This document shows, piece after piece, positions 9,776 to 22,600 of a DNA stretch of 64,000 bases (position 1 is the stretch's first letter; every line of letters starts with the position of its first letter). Made by a program: the position numbers and the translations under genes. The stretch is from Metallyticus violacea (taxonomy: Eukaryota > Arthropoda > Insecta > Mantodea > Metallyticidae), in NCBI GenBank assembly GCA_030762175.1, contig CM060841.1:12250501-12314500 (forward strand). Reading direction: 5' to 3'. Below the pieces are notes generated by a model. It saw nothing but the letters and a program-made list of their open reading frames with translations. It was not told where the DNA came from and did not search any database.

Positions 9776-12700
9776 CTAAAACAGAAGCAATACAGTGAAT
9801 CAGTACGTTGCATCTTGCTTGTAGGTGTGCTGGTGATTCTGGGCCGCACCACTGCGGTCACTGCTACAACCACCTGGTTACAAACTTCCAGCTGTCCTCT
9901 TGTCTGTCAGTCATGTTTGAGGAAATTTGGGATGGGAATAACAGACTGCCCATTTTGGCAAAATTTATACAACCAGGGTTTTTTTTCTTTCAAAATGTCA
10001 AATTAATCAAAATTCTATAATTTTAGCAAGCCTTTATATACAAATTATAAGCTTAATTACCAGTTTTCATACTGTTTTTAGTGTTGTGAAAATGGTAATT
10101 CAAAATGCATTTCAATCAAAATAACACGCAGAAAAAATTCAACATTTATTACCAGACATATTTAATACAGAAAAATAAATTTTCAAGACACTACTTCTCT
10201 GTATTTGGATCTTTTCAGTCAGAAAATAGAACCTGTCCCATTTTAAAAACAAAATAATTGCTGTATTAAAGCCCTGGCAAGAATTATTGAAGAACTGATG
10301 CCAATATGGTATGGAAATCATGGAGACACACGTCATATTGTAGGATTGTCAGAAATGTAGAAAGGGTGAAGTCCATGTCAGCCCTACACTTTACACCTTA
10401 ATGCCGCATAAAACTTACTTTCAGGGGTGGGGATTTTCACCATATTTCATATACCTTATGAAATTTCATTTCACCAAAGCACTTACTGTTGATGTTCAGC
10501 AAGGTATCAAATTATCAAATACCAAACCTTTTTAAAAAAATATTTTTTTTATTTACCACAACCATGTACCATGTAATGCCCAAAATTTATGAGGGCTCAT
10601 AAGGAAAACTATACTTCACATTTTCATGTATACCCGAAATCATTTATGAATCATACCAAAGCACTTTTGCTAAACATCTGTTACTCTTTCCCCATTTGTT
10701 TACCAGGGGGAAAAAACTCATGTGTTCAGAAACCATGTGTGTGTCTCTCTCAGAATGTTAACCATTATTTTGTTCATATATTTAAGAGCATTAATACCTG
10801 AAATCCTTATAATTTTTTCTTACTGTAGACACATATAGGCATTTAATGTACTTTTTGCTAACACCTTTTTATGTCAAATGTCACATTTTCAATAACATTA
10901 AAAAAAGAACCTGTTGAGACTTAAAACACACCATTTTATTAATGGTATCACACATTCAATCAGAAAACAATAAATGATATACTCCTGAATGCATTTCATA
11001 CTGTGAAAACACCAGGAAAATAATTTTGCTGCAATTAGGACTTTATAAAGACCTCCTTACTTACAAATAAACTGAAGTGATCAACTTTATGTGATTCACT
11101 AAATCTTCACCATGCTCTTATCCCCCATCCTTACACCTTGAAAAAATAAATAAATAAAAGGGGGGTGGGGGACCATGGACCAGTGGTTCTTTCTATATAT
11201 TTTTGAACATTCATTTCCATATTGCATACTTTGAAAACACTGATTGCAGCATAAAATATTTTATCGAGCCTTTTTCGTAGCCCATAACCCTAAACAATTT
11301 CCTGCACAATTTATGCTAAATGTACTTTCATGGTTATACTCTATGGCAACACTACAGTTGTATAGTTGATTTCTTACACCAAGTCACTAGATATGGCACT
11401 TAAAATTATTTCTACTGCAGCAGCAATTTTGGCAATTTCTTTCTTAACATTTATAGCCACCATATCATGTATTTTTCAAGGTTTTTGACTTCAACCCAAA
11501 TGCGTTACATATTTCCAATGTTCATATATTATGGCCACTCAATATTAACCATCTTATATTACAAAAATATACCATAAATATATACAACTGAGGTTATTCA
11601 CAGAAAGAAGAATCTATTTTCATCACCAATCAGCGTAAACACTTTGCAGTAAAGCAAGGAACTCACCTAATTGAGTTTGTAAAATGCCTAAGAACAAAGA
11701 ATGACTGCTACCAACTTTCCATTTTCAAAATAGACTATGCTGCTTATTTGCCAAAACTTAAAATGAAATACATGTCAGTTTCTGTGTTTCATATGCTTCA
11801 ATTCCATTCCTATTTCCTCAAAAGCACAGCACAGCTCTGCAACGCTAAACATTCAATTTCAATTAAGTGAATTAGAAATTCCGTTCCAGTGAAGTTGATT
11901 TAGCAAATACAAACCACAAACCTTAATGCATCATTCTTAACTGTTTTGTCATGAATTTTGCCATTTATCAATAGCACTGGAGTAACCCATAACATTAAAC
12001 AATAGATTATCCATCCAATGGTTCTGCAATTATTTTATATCAATAAAAAATCAGTGTGATGCATAATTTTTCCTAGACATTTAGAAAGCAATTACACAAC
12101 TATATAAATAATGTTCAATGATTGGTGGTCCACATATGTAGATGTATTTGTTACACAGAAATTTCTATCTTTTCAGACTAAAGCAGAAATTTGGTGCTCT
12201 TTCATTTCCAAGATTCCTGTATTTCTCCTTCCATACTAGACATTTAGAAAGCAATTACACAACTGTATAAATAGTGTTCAATGATTGGTGGTCCACATAT
12301 GTAGATGTATTTGTTACACAGAAATTTCTATCTTTTCAGGCTATAGCAGAAATTTGGTGCTCTTTCATTTCCAAGATTCCTGCATTTCTCCTTCCATAAT
12401 AATCTAGTAGTTTAAAAGAAATTATCTAGCAGACAGTTATCCAACACCAAGTTCATTTCAGAGGCACTTAAAAATATTTTACTTTGGTTCACCCACAACT
12501 GTACAATGATAGATCCTTCTTTATATTGAACAATTGTACAAAATACTATCAATTCCAGTGGTTTTTCAATAAACATCTTCAGCTGTTTTATATATTATGT
12601 AATAGTTAATGAAATTATATTCTTATATGTCATCAGATGTTATGCTTTAGCACATCCATCATTTTCATTCATCTAACTCGTTCTAAATTTATATTCCTCT

Positions 12701-13995
12701 ACTACTGCATTAATGGTTGTTTGTTCTAAAACATTTTTAACACTTTTAATTACCAGTCATATAAATGAGTGTTTCCTAGTTGCAACTAATACACAATTCT
12801 AAAAAAATAAAAAACCCATTGGACAAGAACTTTTAAGAACTTAAAACTAAATTGTAAGTACAATGCTGGAGTTTACAGTGCCTGCATTAGTGACATGTAT
12901 CATTACAGCTTCTGCATTTTCAACAATTTATCACACTATTTACATTTTCTTCTTTTAAGTTTAATTTTCTAGTTCATTTTTCACAACCCAAACATTAAGA
13001 ATTGGAAAATTGCTATCCATTTTTACTCTTAAATAACAGCATCTAATATACAGCCCAAATTTAAGGAATTGGTTTAAATTTCATTATGGTTTAAGGAATG
13101 AGCTGTTTCAATGATATTAATTTTATTAAGTGCTTAAATACAACAATGAATAGAGGAGATGGTTGCATTGTACTAAGATATGCACACCTGACCATTGCCA
13201 ACAAATAAGAAAATATTTCTTCTTTACAGGCCTCTGAACTGAAATTGTAATACTTCCATTGTTCCTTCAATCATTTTCAGTAAAAATAAATAAAATCTAA
13301 CCCAGAAATTCTAAAATAACCTACAAGCCTTGGCCTTAGCTTTATTCTCGTTCATCCAATTTTTTTTATTATATCACTTTCTGAACTTTTTTAAAATTCT
13401 CATTTCTCCATTCAGTGCCATCTTGGGGTAACACACTACATTTTACAGGCCAAGAATCAAACAGACATAATTTGCATCCCCAGTTGTTTACGGTTCATTC
13501 TAATAGGTTCCACTCTGCCCTATCTTAACTGATAACTGGGTGCATTTATCCAGGATATGTCACAAAGAACTCCAATATCCTTCTGCTACTGTCTCCATGA
13601 GCACTAATTTGCAGATAGCATCTTGTATTTTTATAGGTTTGGCTTTTTTATTTTTAGCCAAATACATGAATTTCTGTCTTCTGAGCTTCATTATGTTACT
13701 TTCACTGCAAATATGCAGAACAACATCTCGGAACCTGCTGGCATCAATTTTTCATGCTCTTTCACACAAATTGTACAGGAAACATTACTATCTTGTGCAA
13801 AGATATTTTCCTGGTATTTCACTTTCATAATGAAAAAGACTAATACAATAACAAACTTTAATGGAGACTATATGTATTCAATTTTAGCAGCTTTAATTTA
13901 AAATTTAAATTATTTACTATCCCAGCATAAACCTTTGTTTGAATAATGACCCCCAACCACTGTTTTAACCCCACTAGATGAAAACCTTTACTTAC
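9776..13995. other. Intron, mostly featureless
   Basis: A 4.2-kb intron; only the recent 163-bp tandem duplication stands out. Confidence 0.6.
12075..12400. repeat. 163-bp tandem duplication
   Basis: Two head-to-tail copies (12075-12237 and 12238-12400) beginning AGACATTTAGAAAGCAATTA. They differ at only a few positions, so the duplication is recent. No coding content; it lies in a caz intron. Confidence 0.93.
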
Positions 13996-14062
13996 CCATA
14001 GCCACCACTACCACGACCACCGCCAGGACCACCACCATAGCCTCCACCTCCACCAGAGCCAC
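13996..14062 (-). CDS. caz: caz exon: Gly-rich linker (67 nt)
   Basis: A small exon, too short to stand out as an open frame. The acceptor is TTTTCTTCACAG and the donor is GTAAGT. It reads GSGGGGGYGGGPGGGRGSGGYG once joined to neighbouring bases. Entry phase is 1 and exit phase is 2, so it cannot be skipped alone. Together with the next 29-nt exon it makes 96 nt (32 codons), so the pair can be skipped in frame. It forms part of the Gly/Arg-rich linker before the RRM. Confidence 0.8.
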
Positions 14063-15640
14063 CTGTGAAGAAAATAAATATTTACCTCTTAATATATTCA
14101 CTCTTACAATCTTTGAAAAGAGACTGTATATGTAAGCACTTTGCAATCAGTTAACACATCTGTTTCCAGACTCAATCCAGGTCCAGTAAAAAATGTATCA
14201 AGAGGAGCAGAGATATACTGATCGTCACTTCATATGATTAAAAACTGTACATAAGTTTTTCCATATCCATAAAATGCAAATGAGCAAAATGCTTGCATAC
14301 TGCAGTGAACACAAATTTGGTAAAACCAGGACTGAAACCCTCCAGAGCATTATCATAATAGTCAACTTAAAAAAAAATGACAATGGCTGAAGAACTCAAA
14401 ACTACTATACTTCAATCAAATACTACTCATCTGCAATTGATAATTCTTGTACAACTTTATTCCACACTTTTTAATACAAAAATTACACTATAACAACTTT
14501 GTCGATAGAATGTTTTATTCTGTTCCACAAACTAAATAACTGTGTATATGGAAAAGCAATTTTCCAAGATTTATTTTCCCTGTATCTTATTTGGTCCCTT
14601 GAAAAGTGGAAAGAAATGTTTCCCTGTATGTTGAATGCTCAGTAACAAGTGAATCGAGGACAGTAACAAGAAATACATGGTAAATGGTTGAAGTTAAATG
14701 AGCAAATTGCAGCAAAGAAAAGATTTGATGATCAAAGACAAATTAGGAATCTTGGGAAATATTTGTATAGAGTTAAGAATAGTTATGGTCAGTGAGCACA
14801 GAGGATCCACGAGTTGAATTGTGTTTGCCTCGTGTAACTGGCTGTGCAGTACTATATGTGTAGCAGATCAAAGTTTAAATGTGTATAGTAGTAAGATAGT
14901 TAAGGGCAGTTTTTGTAATACAGAACGATCTATTGTTAATGCATGGGTGAATACTGAGTTGGATAAAATGTTTTAGTTTATTATTATAGCGTTTCATTGA
15001 TTGGTAAAAACAGGTGCATCAAAGCCCTCTGGAGCCAAGCAAGGACTGGGCCTTAGCAAACATTAAGTATAGTCAGGTGAATGGTGAAATGTAGCATGTT
15101 AATTAAAATTCTATGTCAGAGTGGTTTAAAAGATTGGCCTGGAATAGGACCTGGGTTGGAAGCAGGCCATAATTAATATTTGTAAATTTAGTGCTATTTA
15201 CAAAAATATTCCAGTAGTACACTGCTGATGGATTAGGGACATGTATATGCAGTGAGGAGCGAATTATTTGTTTAAAATATAAGTTTGATGTAATTACAAT
15301 ATATTGTCATATAACAATTTATAATGGGCAACACCTAGAAATTGGCCAGGGCCAGAATTAGTAGTTGCCATTTTGTAATGATTCTCAGCACATTAATAAA
15401 TACATAATACTCTTATGTGATATAGGAGAAAGCCTAAAACAAAATTATCAAAAACTCTGAAGATTAAACAGCAAAACTATTTCAGTCAGGTGTCACAAAT
15501 GTCAAAAAATCTACCTCAATATTTGAAAAAAGTGTTTCCATAGGTTGAAGGAAAACAAAATGCAATCCTTTATAGTTTTTTTTTTAAAAAAACTGATGAG
15601 TATTCCACTTTTAATTCAATTCAAAACAGCATATTTCTTG
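14063..15640. other. Intron, nothing recognised
   Basis: AT-rich intron before the PLE cluster at 15.7-18.8 kb. A segment at 14.6-15.4 kb has more G and purines than its surroundings but no readable domain. Confidence 0.5.
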
Positions 15641-16802
15641 ATTTTAAATAAAGACATGTTTCGTTTAACATAGATATACATTTAAGAACTTTGGAAAAAT
15701 AAGATATTTTTAAAAAATTCCGTTGGAACTTTAACAATGAAGCTTGGTAAATGTAAATTATAATCAATCTTTGTCCCTCTTTCTGGCAGATTTATTTATG
15801 ACTACCTTTGAAACTCTCATAATCTCTGCCTTCCCACATTATTTTAAATGCTGGTACAGATATGTTGATGACAATTTTAGTATAGTGAAAAAGGAATTTG
15901 TTTAAGATGCTTTCAAGTTTTTAAATATATAAGATAGAAATATATCCTTCACACTGGAAACAGAAACCAAGGGAATGTTGCCATTTTTAGACATAAAAAT
16001 TAATAATAATCATGAAAATTTAGAACTGGGAATCTAAAGAAAGGATATTCACCAGATAACTACATAAAATCAAATGGGTTTAACCCCATATTTTCAACAG
16101 CTTAATATATAGACTGGTGAATTTACCAACCAGTAAAGAGTACAAAAAAGAATTTGAGAAGATACAGGAAATTGCCATTATAAATGATTTTAACAAAAAT
16201 TTAGTAAACAAAAAACTTTATAGATTCCTAAAGATGAAATTGATCAAGAATATCTCCACACTATTAAATGAAAAAGAGAGATCGGTTTTTAAAAAATTCA
16301 CCTCATATTCAGTAGCTATGAGTAAATTCCAAAATTTTTTTAAACATATAATCATTAAATTGGCCCCTGTTAAAAGATACAATCTGAAAAATGCTTTAGT
16401 GGACAACAGTTTTAATAATATTCCACAGGAGAAAAAGTCAGACATCTACAAAATAACATGTAAAGAATATGATAAGATATGCGTTGGAAAAACTAAAAGG
16501 AACATGGTTAAAGGAGCATCTCAGGAACGTTAAGTACAAACACATTGATAGGTATGCAGTGGCATACCATTTTTGGAAAGATAATCACGACAGGAAAAGA
16601 AATAAAATACTAAAGAAGCACACGGACGTACAGAATTGGACACATTGGAGAAGAATTTACATTCATAAACATAGGGATCATCTTATGAATTTCGACATTA
16701 TAGGAGAATAAAATACCAATTTCCGGTTTATAAAGTTAAAAACACCACCAGGACGGAGCCACGGGTCCTCATAGATATTAGTTTCTCGTACAAGTTGTCA
16801 AG

Positions 16803-16845
16803 CTGGTTGAAGATGGAGAGGATGTCTCTTCGAAACTGGTCCCAC
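16803..16845 (+). ncRNA. Hammerhead-like motif, PLE 3' end
   Basis: TTGAAGA (16807-16813; one change, C3 to T), stem II GAGA-GGATG-TCTC, then TTC and GAAAC (16832-16836), followed by TGGTCCC. A-CTGG-T-C again fits a minimal stem III. It stands about 90 bases after the GIY-YIG end of the PLE at 15.7-16.7 kb. Confidence 0.45.
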
Positions 16846-16887
16846 AGTATTTAAAAGTGAAGCATAAGAGTGTGTTAGATGACAGAT

Positions 16888-17094
16888 TTTGTCGGTCCTG
16901 GTGGTGTAGTTGTACTTGCCCCCTATACCCAAGATCGCGGGTTCGAACCCTGCCAGGATCGATGGATTTTTTCGGGCGTAAAAATCCTAAGTATGGCTTC
17001 CTTCGGAAGGGAAGTAAAGCCATGGGTCCCGTGTCGTACATTTGCGGCACGAAAAAGAACCTCAAACCTGAAAGAGAGGCCTCTGAGCAAAATT
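16888..17094 (+). repeat. tRNA-derived SINE (family A), 3'-truncated
   Basis: Begins GGTCCTGGTGGTGTAGTTGT (box A-like), with box B GGGTTCGAACCCTG, then the family body to CCTCTGAGCAAAAT, where it stops short of the usual tail. It sits inside the 3' end of a Penelope-like element: the sequence before it (TTAGATGACAGA) and after it (TTAATTATAATAAA) is continuous in a related PLE end near 17970-18060. Confidence 0.88.
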
Positions 17095-17639
17095 AATTAT
17101 AATAAACATAGATATACTTTATCCTCAGATTATCCCAGCCTCAATTTAACAGAAACTTATAAAGGTGGTACTCCAACTCGTTAAGGTAAAGAAACATCTC
17201 TGAAATATTTTACGCAATGAATAAAAATGCCCGAATTTCTAAGAACCATGCGACAAAAAAGCACAAACTGGAAAAAATAGCCACTGCCAATTTCTTTCTG
17301 CGAGCTGTTAAAACTCTTTACCCTATCATTTATGTTAATATTAAAACTGTTTAATGGAACATACTTGCATAAATGTAAGGGGAGGAGAGAGAGAGAGGGA
17401 AAAAAAAAAAAAAAAAAAAAAACCCACAACAGCACAGCACAAAAAAATAATAATAATGGGATGACTGAAGCAGCATAAATCAGCTTGGCAGTACCAGTTA
17501 CTTTTAAAACATTCCTCAGTAGTGTGTAATCTGATTTCTAAAACCACTGTGGAAATTGCAGTTTTTGAATAGCAGGAATTATCACAGTGAAATATACTAA
17601 TATTATGCAATTTTATGAGGAAAATACCCAAATTAAACT

Positions 17640-18480
17640 AATTTTATCCTCTTTATCTGGACATGTTTTACAGTAATTGGAACAAAATTGGTGTAATTGA
17701 TATCATTGTATGATTCAGTTGAACTACACACTCTTAATGCTTCACTTTCTTGTCATAATGTACGGAATTGGTTTCGAGAACATTTTGTTTGCAACTTCAG
17801 CCAGGTAAGTTCAACTGTTGGAACATTCGTTGAGCTGTGGGAATGTATATTCTGCTTTGGTGGTGTGATAAATGATAAACTTGTAGTATATGTCATTTAA
17901 GAACTTTCGAAAAATAAAACATTTTTAAAAAATTCTGTTGGAACACACACAGTGAAGCTTGTGTGTTGTAAATTATAATTAATCTGCCATCTAACACACA
18001 CTTATGCTTTACTTACTTTTAAAAGTACATAAATACTTAAATTTAAAAGTGAAGCATAAGAGTACGTTAAACTACAGATTAATTATAATTTATACTGTAG
18101 TTTATGTTTTCATCTCCGGTAGTGTAATAGTTCATTAGACTGTCTTTGTGTTTGTAGATGGTAGATTTTCTCCCAGGTTGCTAGTTCTATAGGTCCTTGA
18201 ACTAATTTTAATAATTTTGCTTTATTCGTTATGTCATGATTTTGATAGGCTACTGCTGATTTCTTTATCTGTTTGTACTTTATGTTCCTGAAATGTTCCT
18301 TTAACCGTATGCCTATGTTTCTATTTGTTTTTCCAATTTACATTTTTTTCACATTCTGCACAATTTATCTTGTAAATACCTGATTTTTCCTATTGCGGAG
18401 TATTGTCATTAACATTGTCTATCAGCAAGTTTTTAACATTAAGTCTATTAATCGGTGCCAACCTGATACTAAAACCTTAA
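17640..18480 (-). mobile_element. Penelope-like element, minus-strand copy (GIY-YIG)
   Basis: Minus-strand frames from 18480 down to 18115 read N-V-K-N-L-L-I-D-N-V-N-D, a SGIYKINCAECEK start, K-T-N-R-N, LKEHFRNIKYKQ and K-S-A-V-A: the GIY-YIG domain. The 3' end continues through terminal sequences with short inverted arms (AAGCATAAGAG and its inverse, 18000-18070) to the motif at 17771 and the ACACTCTTAA phrase. Confidence 0.75.
17771..17800 (-). ncRNA. Hammerhead-like motif (degenerate)
   Basis: Minus strand: CTGAAGT, imperfect stem ending TGTTCTC, then GAAAC (17775-17771) and CAATTCC. It is a head-to-head partner of the motif at 18602. Confidence 0.4.
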
Positions 18481-18770
18481 AAATTAACTTCGACACTACC
18501 TGAGATGAAAACATAACCTACAAGTTTATCATGCCACCACCAGAGCAGAATGTACATTCCCACAGCTCAACAAATGATCTAACAGTTGAACTTTAGCCTG
18601 GCTGAAGATGAGAACAAAATGTTCTCAAAACTGGTTCCATACATTATGACAATTGAACCATCAACAGTGTGTAGTTCAACTGAATCATACAATGATATCA
18701 ATTATATGATTAGCTTCACTGTGCATTCCAATTTACACTTTAATTAAAATTGGTGTATTTGAGTGATTTC
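18480..18770 (+). mobile_element. Penelope-like element 3' end, head-to-head with the previous copy
   Basis: Plus-strand 3' terminal segment: CATGCCACCACCAGAGCAGA, ACAGTTGAACTT, the hammerhead-like motif at 18602, and the terminal phrase CAGTGTGTAGTTCAACTGAA with TCATACAATGATATCAATTA. Its terminal sequence is the reverse complement of 17690-17740, giving a fold-back about 1 kb across. Confidence 0.72.
18602..18640 (+). ncRNA. Hammerhead-like motif with perfect 7-bp stem II
   Basis: CTGAAGA (18602-18608; fits the CUGANGA consensus), stem II GAGAACA-AAA-TGTTCTC (perfect), then AAAAC (18627-18631, canonical G12 changed to A) and TGGTTCCATAC. The partner at 17771 keeps GAAAC, so the family ancestor had both boxes. 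Confidence 0.5.
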
Positions 18771-19425
18771 CCCATAAAAATCTGTTCTTATAATACTCGT
18801 GAAAAAGTTTGCAAACTGTCAAGACAATATATCAAAATATTGAGGAAACCACTTGATTTCACTAATTTTGCTCCACTTAAATGTACATGTTTCAAAGGCT
18901 GTGGCCTTCAATAATAATTTGTTATATATTACATTTTACTGTGAAAATTCCTACTATTCAAACCTACTTATAAAATGTCAAGACAATGTCCACAGTTTCA
19001 GAAGTTCTTGATGGTAATGAAAAACCACAAATAATGGCAGAGTGGGAGAGTGCATTCATAGTAATGTTCCAATATAATATTGTAAATCTCATATAAGATG
19101 CATGGACCAGTAATGCAATTCATGCTGCTCAAGAAGAAGAAGAAAAAAAAAGGGGGGGGAAAACACTTTAACTGCTAGTATTAGAATACTTTGTATAAAG
19201 GAGAATGTGGTGCTAATTGCCTCCTGGGTTAGAACTAGGCCATTATGTAATATTTGTAAACTTGAGAGCTATTTAAATAAATATAAAAATTAATACTAAT
19301 CATCTACATATCCTTAAATCTCATGCAAAACAGATAGATCAATAATGCTATTCAATGCTGCCCAATTAAAAACATCATAACTGCTAGCGGAATATTTTGC
19401 ATACAGGAGAAGTGGTACTAATTAC

Positions 19426-19692
19426 CTCCGTAACCTTGACCTCCGTATCCACCCTGTTGACTGCCGTAGCCACCAGATTGCTGACTTCCATAACCTCCTC
19501 CAGAACTCTGATGATTATAACTGGAGTACTGGCTTCCACCCCCTCCCCCACCACCACTGCCACCTCCTCCACCACCACTACTCTGATCTCCATAAGGTGG
19601 GGGTGCAGACTGATAACTAGACTGGTAGCCTCCCTGCTGCTGCTGACCTGAACCATATCCAGATGACTGATCATATGAAGGATAGCTGCCCC
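19426..19692 (-). CDS. caz: caz exon: Gln/Gly/Tyr-rich low-complexity domain
   Basis: An 89-codon exon, with acceptor CTCCTTATAG and donor GGAG/GTAATT. It encodes GGSYPSYDQSSGYGSGQQQQ, then Tyr/Gln/Ser sequence, a run of about 14 Gly broken only by Ser, and repeated Y-G-S-Q-Q and G-G-Y-G units. This continues the prion-like domain. Both ends are phase 1, so this exon too could be removed in frame. The Gly runs use mixed GGT/GGA/GGC codons rather than a pure trinucleotide repeat, which argues for selection on the protein. The opposite strand shows a Thr/Ser-rich open frame that is only a shadow. Confidence 0.9.
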
Positions 19693-22600
19693 CTATAAGG
19701 AGAAAAAATGCTCAACAATTAATAATTTTAAAAGCTTCCAAAATCTGAAAACCTATCATTTCTGCAGTGCAAAATGGAACCTATATAGAATGTTAAATAA
19801 CAGGGGAAAAAAATGGTGAAATAATTACCAACCTTGAGCCTTATATTGATATTTTAAACTAATTTATTTTTAACCATTTTACATGATAGGTCATACATTG
19901 TACAAAGATGCAAATGTGCATTCAGAGAATAAATTTTGAGATATTATGCATCAGAGGAGCTTAGTTATCAAGGTTTAATTATCAATGTTGATTTTACAAA
20001 GTTACACACCTAGAGATTCCAATCCTTGATGTCAGTTTTCAGAGATTATGGATTCAAAACACATGAACGCAGATATTCAAAGGGATCTACTATCAGCAAC
20101 AATGCTTGCATCAACAATCTACATTTATTGATAATTTACTTGTATAATGAATATTGTAGTAGTGGTATTTCATCATATAAAGAGACAAATGCAAAATAAA
20201 GAAAATTACTTCTACATTTACTGATAATTTACTTGTACAGTGAGTATTGTAGCAGTGGTATTTCATCACATAAAGAGACAAATACAAAATAAAGAAAACA
20301 ATTACTAGCATTTATAAAGAGTAAGCACTTCAAATACAAAAATTGTATTCAATTATTGGCTGGATGGGCTGATCATTGTTTAAGTTTGTGGTAGCGTTTG
20401 TCACACATTTGGCATTACATATGCCTACATTTTGGGCCGGTTCCAGCAACATATGTTAAAAATGCACTAACATGTTTGTTAACATCGTGTTGGTATCTTA
20501 ACAATATGTTAACACTCCTGTATTCCACTATGCTTTTCCAGTATTATGTTAAGGTTTCCAAGTATTGCAAATAGCATGGTTCAAAAAGGAGCTGTCATGA
20601 CCGAAAGACTTTTGAACAAACTTTGATGTACCTTTGTTTGCATAGAATTAAAACATGGCTCATGCAAGGAATATTGAAAGGAGCAGAGCCACAAATATGT
20701 TCTAACCTCTATCGTATTTTATCTACAATACTACAATTACTGGTTTTTCATATTCTATATCTTTGCAAGAATTGCTCTTTTGAATAAAATTTCAGTCTTT
20801 ACAACTGAGAGCCCTTTCCGGAACAATTAATATATTCAAACAGAGAATTTCAGCACTTTTAGCTGGATTTACGGTCACCAGTTATTAGTTGTTAAAACTT
20901 TTAACACAAGGGAAAGGCGATGTTAACTTTACACGAAATTTAACACTAAGTTAACAATGGTTGATGAAAGAGAAGTTTTGTTACTTTCAATGCTATAGCA
21001 GTCTAACAAATGGTATCTTTTAACATCTGTTGATGAAACCAGCCAAACTGTCCACTAAGCACAATACGTTGTTCAAACTCTCAAGCACTGCGATAAAAGA
21101 CAAAGCTTTATAAATAAAATAAAGTCAACATTACATCAACTCTTGTCTATCAGTTTCAATGCTACTAACACTTTCTACTCCCTGGTCAGGTAACATTTTA
21201 TCTGACCAGCTCAGCATATACCACACTCTTCATGTGTCCAGAAAAGTGAATTCCACAGAATTTAAATCCAGTGAACAATGGTTCATGCTATGGTCTGCCT
21301 TGACTTATTTATCTTCAGAAAACTTGCAGTTCAGCAGATAGCAGTACAAAAGACTAAATGCACCTGAATTCCATCATGCCTGAACTACATGTGTTGCCAC
21401 ATTGCAAATAACACAGTATCCCCCTCCGCATAAATTGGCAATAATGTGATCCAATAATTTGTGGAAGAATATAGGGTTGAATAAGATAATTTCCAAAAAT
21501 ACCAGTCCAATAATTTTTTCCACATCAATGCCATTCCCTCTCAAAGGTAACTTAATGAAATGAACCAGTGGCAAAACTGTTCCCTGGGGCATAAGAAATA
21601 TCAGCTTTTATCTTTGTATAACCGCAAGTAAAATGGATTCTATATTCTCCTGCAGAATATACCATGGCTTACATTCATGGAACAGGCCACCTGTCTTTCA
21701 CTGGTATGCGGATCATTCACAGCATGGCCATATACAATGTTCTTACAGTATGCAGCAGCATTAATCAGCTTGCAGAAGTTTCAGTCTCAAACAGAGGATA
21801 AAACAACCACAAATATCATGTGATCTGATTGCTGTTGATTAGGAAGTTGCTCATAGTATGGTCATGTTTCTTTTACCCATTACCATCAGCTTGCCTGAAT
21901 ATGAATTATCAATTCCATGGGGTTCTCACTATGAATTGCACATAATGCAAACTGCGGCACTGTCGAGCAAACACACGTCACTATTGGACCATGTTGTTGT
22001 GATCAGCAGAGGATATGAAACAGAAACCCCTGCGCCATTTGGTGCACAAAAGTAGCCTTTTAACACAAAACAGTTGCCATCTATCACTGAAACGAAGCAT
22101 TTGAGTTTGAAACAAATTGCAACCATTTAAATGAAGCATTTTTGGACACATTCTTAGAAACCTTTTGGTTGTTTTGCCAACATTCACCCTTTCGGTTTCA
22201 TCCTTTAGTTCAACACATTCAGTACCAGCTTCTAAGGAGGATATTTAAACGTCTGGACCAGCTATTTTAATGCCACTCCCACCCCCACCCTCAATACACC
22301 ACTTCATAAAATTTGTCTCCCAAAAATAGGTTAGTTTTATATAGTCTGTAGTTAGTATCAGTATAAGTACCGCTGCCATTGTTGGAGAAATGAAAGAATG
22401 TGGAAAAAGTGTGTTTGGGACATTGTTTTCAAAAAATTGTAGTTTCAAAAACAGGGTCTGCAGTCCAGCACATGTTTAAGTACGGCTTCTGAGCAATTCC
22501 TGTGATGAACATTTAACTCCTTTACAGATTTGTCTGTTTGCACATACTTCCTCCTACCCAAATCATCGTTCAAGAGAACATTCACATAACCCATGATTTC

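Larger units (their letters stand above)
15660..17120 (+). mobile_element. Penelope-like element, RT and GIY-YIG (degenerate)
   Basis: Best PLE coding remnant in the window. Frames near 15776-16010 read LADLFMTTFETL, then W-Y-R-Y-V-D-D-N (YVDD catalytic box at 15861-15872) and FTLETETKGMLPFLDIKI, all hallmarks of the Penelope reverse transcriptase palm. A linker follows, then IPQEKKSDIYKITCKEYDK and VGKTKRN (16430-16500), a frameshift near 16505, and LKEHLRNVKYKHIDRYAVAY with HFW to about 16710: the GIY-YIG endonuclease with GIY changed to DIY and YIG to CVG. The N-terminal half of the ORF is deleted. The 5' side has the TTTTTAAAAAATTCCGTTGG phrase also seen at 17918. A SINE interrupts the 3' end. 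Confidence 0.85.

Noticed and set aside
16117..16533. Host gene encoding a 138-residue Lys/Asn-rich protein
   Set aside because: It is part of a Penelope-like element ORF (linker plus start of the GIY-YIG domain).
17341..17631. Minus-strand frame with Phe run and Leu/Ser-rich sequence
   Set aside because: Composed of a poly-A tract read in reverse and simple purine repeats; no domain.
19397..19651. Plus-strand Thr/Ser-rich frame
   Set aside because: Antisense shadow of the Gly/Gln/Tyr caz exon.
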